Translations under genes and position numbers: made by a program
The notes under the pieces: generated by a model
What the model was told of the DNA's origin: nothing
Databases searched by the model: none
The model's input: the letters and a program-made list of their open reading frames with translations, nothing else
NCBI GenBank assembly: GCA_002633005.1
Contig: NMRA01000225.1
Location: 117,297-179,296, forward strand
From: Phoronis australis
Taxonomy: Eukaryota > Phoronida > Phoronidae
Direction of reading: 5' to 3'
Length of the DNA stretch: 62,000 nt
In this document: positions 12,467 to 22,168 of the stretch, one piece after another
How positions within the stretch are numbered: position 1 is the stretch's first letter
Layout: each line of letters begins with the position of its first letter

Positions 12467-13247
12467 ACTCCGCGACCAAGCCTGATTTTGCTGTTTACAT
12501 TTTTGCCGATACCGTGACACGAAGGCACGTGCCAACGAAACTTCAAATGGTCGTAATAAAATCGCATATAGGGCGTTTTAAGTACTGCTGACATGTGCAT
12601 GTAACATTATAAACATGAAATTAAACAGCTACTAGTTATGTCTACAATAAAATCTTCATTTACAGCAGATGAAAACTTGATGAAATTTTGATGGGGTGCG
12701 GGGGAACCAAAGGTATGTGTCAATGCTCAGGTGAATATAAATTTAAGATTAGAAAAAACTATCGACTCTATATTACAGGATCAGAGTTGTTTGAATATGA
12801 TTAGGCTTCCTAAGCCTCAACATAACACGTGGCTCGAACACTTCAGAGTACTGCTGAATCAGAAATTTGTCCGTGACAGGTATTACAGGTATTACAGGTA
12901 TCAGAAACTTGATCAGAGTAGTCATATTAACCTATGATTTATCTGTCTCAGACAGGGTCAGTGGTGATGTGGAACACTTAATATCTTTTCACAACACTTC
13001 TACCATGACACCAAGATACCTAATACATCAAGACCGAGTTACATGGGAGCTGTTACTTCTTCACCCGTGCGTGGACATCATTGTAATGGCTCGAAATTTC
13101 GGTGTCTCCGAATTAGAGATTCGGACCTCATGACCATAAGCCACGTTCCACAGTGTTGGCTGTGGACGAATGCTTCGCTAAAGGCAGACGTCAGAGACAT
13201 ATCAATTGAGAGAAAAACTGGCATTTGACAATCCAGTTCTTCATTCT
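12467..13247. repeat. Tandem duplicate unit, first copy (probable haplotype duplication)
   Basis: From 'ctcactccgcgaccaagcc' to the N at 13248 the sequence repeats nearly base for base at 13249-13991, where the second copy runs on into unique sequence. Differences include single substitutions and an 'attacaggt' mini-array near 12,879-12,900 present only in the first copy. Both copies contain exon 1 of gene B. The single N at the joint suggests two alleles placed in tandem by the assembler. A true local duplication is the alternative. Confidence 0.75.
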
Positions 13248-15674
13248 NCCACTCCGCGACCAAGCCTGATTTTGCTGTTTACATTTTTGCCGATACCGTG
13301 ACACGAAGGCACGTGCCAACGAAACTTCAAATGGTCGTAATAAAATCGCATATAGGGCGTTTTAAGTACTGCTGACATGTGCATGTAACATTATAAACAT
13401 GAAATTAAACAGCTACTAGTTATCTCTACAATAAAATCTTCATTTACAGCAGATGAAAACTTGAGGAAATTTTGATGGGGTGCGGGGGAACCAAAGGTAT
13501 GTGTCAATGCTCAGGTGAATATAAATTTAAGATTAGAAAAAAACTATCGACTCTATATTACAGGATCAGAGTTGTTTGAATATGATTAGGTTTCCTAAGC
13601 CTCAACATAACACGTGGCTCGAACACTTCAGAGTACTGCTGAATCAGAAATTTGATCAGAGTAGTCATATTAACCTATGATTTATCTGTCTCAGACAGGG
13701 TCAGTGGTGATGTGGAACACTTAATATCTTTTCACAACACTTCTACCCTGACAGCAAGATACCTAATACATCAAGACCGAGTTACATGGGAGCTGTTACT
13801 TCTTCACCCGAGCGTGGACATCATTGTAATGGCTCGAAATTTCGGTGTCTCCGAATTAGAGATTCGGACCTCATGACCATAAGCCACGTTCCACAGTGTT
13901 GGCTGTGGACGAATGCTTCGCTAAAGGCAGACGTCAGAGACATATCAATTGAGAGAAAAACTGGCATTTGACAATCCAGTTCTTCATTCTCTAGACACGC
14001 ATTTCCAGAACGCAGGTGAGAGCTGGACGTTTGTCACGAAAGGTGGACCAATTAGCAATTGCGAGATATATTGGATCTATGCATGGGAATTTAGATATGC
14101 TATCTAGCAGAGAAGCTCTAATCATAACCTCTGTGTGACCTCCAGACGAGATCTTTTCCGTGAAGCAGCTGCGAAGAGGAAACATTCATCAAACTAACAT
14201 AGGCACTTGACCTTGTCAGTAGTTAAGATCTGTTCAAGATTCTCTCCAATATTGGATGTCCACAGAGATTCCTGATCTTCAATGCATCTCAATTTTCTAA
14301 AGAACATGGAGTGGAGGACAACATGGTTATTTGTGCGTTAACATCATCGATAGCAGTTGACGTTCGCAGAGATGTGAAACAGGACCGTGTCTAAGCCCCT
14401 TGCCTGGTACGCATTATGGAATTCCGTTAAAAATGAAATGTTTAGAGATGCTCAGGAGGGAGTCTACCAGAAAATCCGATTGGATGGAAAACTCTCCACC
14501 TTTTCCAGCTGAAAGACCACCAAAAACTCTTCTCAAATGACAGAGATCATTGCATGCTCATCAAGACCTTCGACTACTCAATAGTCGCTTTAGTTATGCT
14601 ATAGTTAAGATTTTGGTCTTACATCAGCTTCAAAAAGACAACTCAAGTCCGAATGCATATTTTCTATGTGAAATAAAAAGAACGCAAGCTAGATGTCTAC
14701 AATTTTGCACTTCTTAGCCCAGTCCTCTTCTACTCGACTCATCACTATTCGAAGACGTGCACGTGGGAGATTTCCAAATTATGTTGACCAATCTGTCATT
14801 GACGGATAAGTCTGGCCCGGTACCAGACCACAGCAGTTTGACCCTATTGAGATATTGGCGGGTGACAATCACACCTAAGGTTAAGCGTATGAAACTTCAG
14901 CTGACCGGACTCTGATAAATGTCGCCTTCATATCACTGATATGAAGTTTTCGTTGCAGAGAACACGCCTGCCATGTTGCCTCCCTCCAGTGACCTTGTGC
15001 AAAAGATGGCCATACCGTCCGCACAGGGGACGCCGCCCCAGTCAGCCATGCGTAAGTACATAGATGTTTTGTTACCAAGATTTCACTATCAGTTGCCGAA
15101 ATGCAGTGCTCGCAGAGCCACAGATGCAAGTGAACTTATTGCATGCTATTTCCATACTGTTTTGAATTCCTTTACACTGATATTAGTAATACAAACAATT
15201 TTGGAAATCTTCAGCATCTTCTAAAACGTGGAAGCTGGATAACCTTACATAGAATTGCATAATAACGATGAACGAGTCACGTGTGTTGCAGTTTGAGAAC
15301 TTTGTTAGGTCCTTGGTTTTGGGATTTTTTTCATACAACCGAGCACTGATGCATGAACGTTACTTGTATAATCAATTCCACCGAGTTGTTTGGTTTTAGC
15401 GTCGGCGCCACCGCCACCACCAGTGTTCGTGGACATGGGTCAGAAGACTGGAGCTGAAAGAATGGTAGAGACGATGGCCGTGGGACAGGCTGTGGGACAT
15501 CTCATGCACGACCAGTTCGGACACGGGCACGGTGGCTACGGCCACGGTGGCTACGGGCACGGGGGATATGGCCACGGGCACGGGGGATATGGCCACGGGC
15601 ACGGTGGATATGGCTACGGGCACGGAGGATTTGGCCAAGGACAGGGGAGTTACGGCCAAGGGGGATTTTTCTAG
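12691..15674 (+). CDS. Cluster gene B: acylated, Pro-rich, GHGGYG-repeat small protein
   Basis: Exon 1 is only 22 nt, reads MGCGGTK and ends at AAAG|GTATGT in phase 1. It is present twice (12691-12712 and 13475-13496) because of the duplication. Exon 2 is 14959-15051 (ENTPAMLPPSSDLVQK...) and exon 3 is 15400-15674, both entered in phase 1 at good acceptors. The protein is about 129 residues: acylation start, Pro-rich middle (SAPPPPPVFVDMG), a conserved hydrophobic piece (MVETMAVGQAVGHLM), then about a dozen GHGGYG-like repeats ending GQGGFF. The hydrophobic piece aligns with that of gene A, so these are paralogues. AATAAA at 15703-15708 is followed by a GT-rich stretch. Function unknown. The tail resembles Gly/His/Tyr low-complexity domains that phase-separate or bind metal (inference). 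Confidence 0.72.
13249..13991. repeat. Tandem duplicate unit, second copy
   Basis: This is the second copy of the unit at 12467-13247. It carries the downstream exon 1 of gene B at 13475-13496 with an identical coding sequence and donor. Its right edge at 'cttcattct' is where the two copies diverge, the first into the N and this one into unique sequence. Confidence 0.75.
15535..15662 (+). repeat. Coding minisatellite in gene B
   Basis: In-frame units of about 12-18 nt, variants of 'ggccacggg' plus 'cacgggggatat', encode successive HGGYG blocks. GAT/GGC and GGG/GGT third-base variants alternate among units, which indicates expansion by slippage or unequal exchange under coding constraint. The array lies entirely in the last exon. 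Confidence 0.85.
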
Positions 15675-16361
15675 AGCATTGATTTGAGTTGGCTACGTAG
15701 AAAATAAAATGTTACGTGTTTGTGAGTGTACAGGTACAGAGTAAATCGTTACCAGACACTGCACAGACACTGCGGGGCCATCTTTAATGCAGAAGTTTAT
15801 ATCATGTATGGTGATTCTTTTCAGGCCTATTTCCGAACAAATTACCACAAAAGTATTAAGTCTCTGAGAATATATCCTTAACTCCTAGTTAGGCCTACTG
15901 AGATGACTTCTTACATGTATAAACTTTATTTTGTCAGTGATGTGCCTAGTGCATGGCTAAACCTTTATTCAGTTGTTGTGAAGTCGCATCGTATGACCAA
16001 AAAACAATTAAAGTTCAGCATTTAGCAAAAGAACATAGTATCTGACATGATACCTTTAACTACTACTTATCGAGAAAACTTCTACAAACCTTGTGCTAAT
16101 AATTGTAGCGACCCCTTGTGTCTGTTCATGAAGGTGACAATGAGTTCGTCAGTCCTACGTTTCCACTTCACAACTGCTGAAAACAGCTTAAGCCAAGAAT
16201 GTCGTGAAACAGAACACTGGTCTTTTGACACTTACGTCGTTCCTCATTCACACGTTTAGAAGACTTTGTCATAATTTTTCAACAAGCATGGACATGAGAG
16301 TTTAACGCGTCGGCTCAAACTGGTGAAGGGGACGGGGTGGGAGGGGGNATTTGCGTTAAAC

Positions 16362-17324
16362 GGGACACTGTTAACTGAAGACGACTTGAGCGAGAGTCTG
16401 AAAAAGAGGTGCGTTTTTATACTCCAGTGCGCACAGCAGGCCCACACTTGGTAATTTTAGAAAAATTGATAGCTAACATACCGTTCTTTTTGGAGTAAAG
16501 GCCGTGGTGTTCCTTTAAGGACAAGCTATTGTTTCTCGGATTAATTTCTATGATGCAGTTAATGGTTTTGGAGTACCAAACACAGTATCCGTTTCTCTGC
16601 ACAGAAAACACTCGGTTAGAATCACGTGAAAGAGAAATTATATCACACAATAAAAGCTGAATCGGGAAAAAGTAATGTGATTACTATATGTGCTGACCAG
16701 CACAGTGTTCTTTAAAAAACGAAGAGCATTTATTGAAGGAGATGTTTAGTTTTCGGTATTAAAGGAGACGTTCATTAGATACAGGCTTTCATAAAGGCGG
16801 GTGATTTCTCAGATAAAATTGTTACCACTCACAAATGCACACTCACTGGTAGGACTATCTTTTTTAAAATCAAATTATGTCACAACGGTAAAAACTATTT
16901 ACATAAACCCAAGTTTAGAAATCATAGGGAGAAATCGTGCAGTAGTGTGAAAATAAACTGTTGTTTTCCAACTGATCTGATGTGCAACAACCCAAATCCA
17001 CACATATTTTTTCTGCTGATGACGTCATGATTACAATCAGAATGTGGGCTTAAAATGAAATTCTGAATGGCAACAATTGGGGGTAAAACTACTTCAGGGC
17101 TTTAAAACAAACAGGTCATTTAAACAACGAGGACCGAATAAACACCTGGAAATCGCCATGAGCTGTTTGCCGTGCTGTGGTAAAAAAAGTAAGTGACCTC
17201 AAGCCATATTAACAAAATCTTTTCTAATTCAAATTGTCTGCTTTAATCGGTATACGAGTAAGATCTTAACAAATCGTTCCTTATATGAACTTGTCAAGAT
17301 GCAATCGAAAATGAATTTAATATT
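16362..17324. repeat. Tandem duplicate unit, first copy (probable haplotype duplication)
   Basis: The sequence 'gggacactgttaactgaagacg' to the N at 17325 is repeated at 17326-18278 with few differences, among them a short deletion in the second copy near 17,850. Each copy carries exon 1 of gene M. As at 13248, the two copies are separated by one N, which points to allelic contigs joined end to end. Confidence 0.78.
17158..17188 (+). CDS. Extra copy of gene M exon 1
   Basis: This exon, MSCLPCCGKK with the same GTAAGT donor in phase 1, is identical in coding sequence to 18111-18141. Given the N at 17325 it is most likely the other allele of the same exon. If the duplication is real it is an alternative first exon that could splice to 18283. 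Confidence 0.6.
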
Positions 17325-17325
17325 N

Positions 17326-18278
17326 GGGAGACTGTTAACTGAAGACGACTTGAGAGAGAGTCTGAAAAAGAGGTGCGTTTTTATACTCCAGTGCGCACAC
17401 CAGGCCCACACTTGATAATTTTAGAAAAATTGATAGCTAACATACCGTTCTTTTTGGAGTAAAGGCAGTGGTGTTCCTTTAAGGACAAGCTATTGTTTCT
17501 CGGATTAATTTCTATGATGCAGTTAATGGTTTTGGAGTACCAAACACAGTATCCGTTTCTCTGTACAGAAAGCACTCGGTTAGAATCACCTGAAAGAGAA
17601 ATTATATCACACAATAAAAGCTGAATCGGGAAAAAGTAATGTGATTACTATATGTGCTGACCAGCACGTAGTTCTTTAAAAAACGAAGAGCATTTATTGA
17701 AGGAGATGTTTAGTTTTCGGTATTAAAGGAGACGTTCATTAGATAGAGGCTTTCATAAAGGCGGGTGATTTCTCAGATAAAATAGTTACCACTCACAAAT
17801 GCACACTCACTGGTAGGACTATCTTTTTTTAAAATTAAATTATGTCACTATTTACATAAACCCAAGTTTAGAAATCATAGGGAGAAATCGTGCAGTAGTG
17901 TGAAAATAAACTGTTGTTTTCCAACTGATCTGATGTGCAACAACCCAAATCCACACATATTTTTTCTGCTGATGACGTCATGATTACAATCAGAATGTGG
18001 GCTTAAAATGAAATTCTGAATGGCAACAATTGGGGGTAAAACTACTTCAGGGCTTTAAAACAAACAGGTCATTTAAACAACGAGGACCGAATAAACACCT
18101 GGAAATCGCCATGAGCTGTTTGCCGTGCTGTGGTAAAAAAAGTAAGTGACCTCAAGCCATATTAACAAAATCTTTTCTAATTCAAATGGTCTGCTTTAAT
18201 CGGTATACGAGTAAGATCTTAACAAATCGTTCCTTATATGAACTTGTCAAGATGCAATCGAAAATGAATTTAATATTT
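17326..18278. repeat. Tandem duplicate unit, second copy
   Basis: This copy continues past 'aaaatgaatttaatatt' into the acceptor of gene M exon 2, where the first copy stops at the N. It is therefore the copy in natural continuity with the rest of gene M. Confidence 0.78.
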
Positions 18279-19519
18279 TCAGCTGTACCAAAAGTGGAAC
18301 CCACCCGTGAAAAAGGTAAAAATATCAAGAAAGTTCACATTTTTACACAATTGCATGACCCAACATCGAAGATGTTAGTGAATGAGTTACGCAAAAACGA
18401 AAAAGTGTTGTGAAACGTGACTTCTGGTTGTGACGACACGTACAGCCAGATACATGTACATGTATAGCCTCTCTAAGTCGCTTGCCAAGCGGCAGTTGAC
18501 TCTTGGCTGAACGGTTTAGAAGCTTGGCCATCGCTCGTGCAACCTGGGTCAAGTTCTGAAGTTTTCTACACAGGTGACGGTTATTTTTCAATCAATATTC
18601 TGACACTACCTGAATACACTTTCACTATAAAATCGGCATTAAACCCGTGCTCTTTGTCTAAAAAGCGAGTAGTTTTGATTCAGGTCATTTATCGTTTACA
18701 TTTGATCTCAAGTTGTTTTTTTAACGAAATATGTCATATTCCTAAGCTTGAGAAAATAAACAGCTGATTATTTCTTTAGACCAAGCTCGTAAAATTTCAC
18801 GTCACGCGGAGACTTTAGATTTATAAACTTGGTATCAGTGAAGAAATAACCAACTGTCAGTTCCTCTCGAGCACCGAGACCATTTCTAAACTGACTAAGG
18901 AAAAACACAAGGTCAGGTTTATAAGTGTAATTCGCCTAAATCAAAACCTTGTTTTTGACAAAAAGCACGGGCTTAATAACGCTTTAAAGCATACCAAACT
19001 TGACTACGGAACTTTTCAGCAAGCGAGCCAGGTCGACCAATACAGAAAGAACCCCCCGCACAGGCGACCCCTCGTGACATCACTGATATTTTGCACATCA
19101 ACGGTAAAACTCTGCCACCAGTAGATGGCACTGTTCATGGTGATTACTCTGGACAGTCCGAGCCGCCGGCAAAAATAGACGTGAGCAGGGGCAAAATCAC
19201 ATACAAGTCCCATGTGCACCACGAATCGTTGCCCATAACAGCCCAGGGCCCCACACAACACCCCGACAGAACACGTCATTCAATCGGTCCTGCCAAACCA
19301 GACCGTCTGTCGATTAGTAACGAACACATAGTCCAGGCTAAGCTCCAGGAACTAGCCGGTGGTCACGGTCTACACCACGTGGAGGATCAAGAGTACATAG
19401 CGGTCGAGAAAGAGTTGGCGTGTCCCACTACTCCACCACCCTCACAAATGGTTCTGGAGAACGAGGAAACGAGCACAAACAATAACAATAATTTCGATTC
19501 CGTATACGGTAAAAATTAA
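18111..19519 (+). CDS. Cluster gene M: MSCLPCC acylated, His-dotted disordered protein
   Basis: Three exons: 18111-18141, 18283-18315 and 19020-19519 (stop TAA), about 187 residues. Exon 1 reads MSCLPCCGKK in a good start context (GCCATGA); three cysteines followed by lysines is a typical palmitoylation cluster with a basic patch. Exon 2 is 33 nt (VPKVEPTREK). Exon 3 begins SEPGRPIQKEPPAQATPRD and contains DITDILHINGKTLPP, regularly spaced histidines (KSHVHHES, TQHPDRTRHS), a possible helix (EHIVQAKLQELAGG) and an Asn-rich end. Both introns are phase 1, and the frame is kept throughout. No enzyme fold or known domain is recognised. It resembles gene F in layout: acylated tiny exon, then a hydrophilic His-rich last exon. 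Inferred to be a membrane-tethered adaptor or scaffold. Confidence 0.7.
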
Positions 19520-22168
19520 GTGACAATTTACTAAACTACTTTTGCTAAGCTGAGCAAAGGCATTTCAACACCAGTTTTGCGATTTAAAGACAGATTGGAA
19601 CACGTTTGCAAAATGTTTACGAAATAGTTCGGCCAAAAGCTCCAAAAGAGACCTTTTCTTAGAGTTCACAAGTCCAGGCCACAATGTATTAAGCTTCATC
19701 AATCGAAAAACATCGTTGAAATATGCTTATCTTACATTTTTAGCAAGCTTACAAAAAGGACTATCGACTATTTTAGTTGGCGCGAAAAAGATTTGATCCG
19801 GTTTGCGTTGAATGAAGTTCATTCAGATGAAGAGGAAGCTGTCTTTAAACCGTGATCAGCTGTACTTTTAAACATAAGGAAAACTAAAGTAGTTAAAATG
19901 TAAAAGTATCATCAGTTCCTTTAACCACCGAGGTTTCGCAATCTGACGCCGACTGGCACTTAAACAGCGGCAGGACACGGGAAAGAGGACGTCTGTGTGG
20001 GCGGGATTCATTCTTGTTGCGACAATGTCACAAAAAACACATCACACGCGCGAATCTCAATTACGTACAGTGCCTTGCTCACCCTCATTCGATGCAATAT
20101 TCTTCATTTTACGGCGGTGCAACGTTATCCATTACACACAGAGCACCTCGAGTATTTTTGTAGCCTCAAATTTGCCCTCGAATGTGACCGTTGTCGGCGC
20201 ATGCGCGAACGTCAGTCCCCTCGCAAGCCATGTGACTTTGGAACTGGAGAACGATAGTGCCGTCCCGGAATACACGGCGATAGAACTTTCCTTTGTCTCG
20301 CGTGACCTCGTTATGGAAATCAGGCACATTTTTGTGTATCTCGATGATGTCGGGAAGGCGAAGAATTTCACAACACGCATCAAGTTTATCAAACTTTCAC
20401 ATCTAGGAGTTGCAGCCCACAGCACAGCAGTAATAAGCCTACTTTGTTGGAATTGGAAGGATCGACGAATAGATTAATGCAACCGAGAAAAACTTGTAAA
20501 GATCAGACAATAATAACTTGAACTCCAATGGTGACGAAAACGAGGCAGTAAATGTGCCTGACGGATGTTTACGGCATTGTGGGTAAATGCAGCGAGATTC
20601 GAATGTCCCAGTGTACGTAATCCGGGACGGCGCCGAATCCTCCGAGGAATAATTTGAGGCATCCAGGTATCGTTACCGTCGAAGAGCTGGGATGCCCCTG
20701 TGATAACAGTTAGCCTTAAACAACCCATCACGAGGAAGCAAGTTAATAAGAATGACGTCGCCTACGAGTTTTGAGACCTGCTCTGTCATAATTTTATTCG
20801 TCTCTTGATAATGTCCCCTTTGGTTTAAAGACTGAAGCTCGCAAATACGCAGTTTCGAAACACCTCCGAGGGATATAATCAGTTAAAGGTTTCCAAATAC
20901 CCGAGATTTCCAGATGCCTCAAATTGCCTCTCGAATCTACGCGGGTGCGAACTTCAATATCTCGTTTTACAATAAATCATGTGATTCTCAAAATGGAGAA
21001 TGCCGTCGAATGCCCTTCACGAGGCAGGCCTTTGCCGTCTCGTGACCTATAGTAATGATTGTAAATCGCACATGCACTGACATAAAACACCTCTGAGGAA
21101 ATTTAAGGATACGAAAACACCCGAGGCGTTTCAGCGGCGGCGACGTGGCTCTCGGACAGATGGGTGTTTCATATCAGTGCATGTGCGAAGATCTAATGCA
21201 GCAAATAAATTGACTCAGTCAAAACGGAGTGCCGTTGACTGCACCGGGATACACTCACTTCCGGAATACCTAGGCTTGGGATTCGTTGCAATCCCCCACA
21301 TATGTGCATACACGCGAACTGTAATCACTTGAACATTAAGAGATTTGGACAGGAGACGGTGATAATCATGGTTACACAAAGGTCAATGTCAATCCTTATC
21401 CTTTTTTCTGATACTTTGACTGTCAACAAAAAGCCTTTTATCACAGTGGTAACCCAGAGCATTTGGAGGCATCTACCAAATGCAAACGGGTTAGACAATC
21501 ATCCAGGTAAACCATGCAGTACTCGAACACAGTAATAAACATTTATCTTGAGTTCATATTAGAATAGAACGGAAAATGTCAAAAATGACTTGCAATTCAA
21601 TTTCGGGTACAAAGATTGGGCCTCGGGACCTGCTGGCAGGCCATAATTTTAGATGCCACTTAACCGAATCCCTTTGCTATTATGATTGAACCTCATCCGA
21701 GTAATAATTTGAAGCTACGGAAGTACCCGAGGTGTCAAACGTAACACCGAGAAAATTAAAAAGATACAAAAGGAAACAGTTGCCCTAAAATACGACGTTC
21801 ACAGAAGTCCGATGTGTATGTGAAGAATCTTCAATGAATGTACAGTAGGCCTACAGTTTTTAGCTCGAGAATTATATTCTTATTGCCTTAAATATCTGTC
21901 AAAAAGACAGTATTCACGAGCTTCTCTTCTAATACGTGGTGAGGTCTCGCGAAGGTTTGAGTGGTCTTGCGTTTTCGCGAGTTTCTTGCGTCCAAGAACG
22001 CAGGCCTATCGTAGTATAAACGCGGCACTCTAATACACAAATTACAACTCCTTACGTAAACAAAAGGAATATTGTCAATCGAATAAACTTGACAGTAGTC
22101 TTAAAGCAGTTGACGCACGAGAATGTGTGCCTCGTTGAAAAGCAGCTAGAGAAACAACTACGTTCTCG
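19520..22168. other. Spacer between genes M and D
   Basis: This spacer holds no confident gene. One frame is open from an ATG at 20025 to 20477 (about 150 codons, ending CWNWKDRRID) without recognisable domains, and an antisense frame covers 20132-20425. On the minus strand, 20728 starts MGCLRLTVITGAS and meets GTAACG in phase 1 at about 20676; it fits the cluster's exon-1 pattern but points the other way and has no partner exon. No clear AATAAA was found close behind gene M. Confidence 0.35.

Noticed and set aside
15396-15659. 87-codon minus-strand frame
   Set aside because: It is a mirror of the GHGGYG coding repeat: simple-repeat frames stay open on both strands.
20025-20477. About 150-codon ORF as a real gene
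   Set aside because: Its length is notable, but there is no domain, no clear start context and no poly(A) signal, and an equally long antisense frame exists; left as unassigned.
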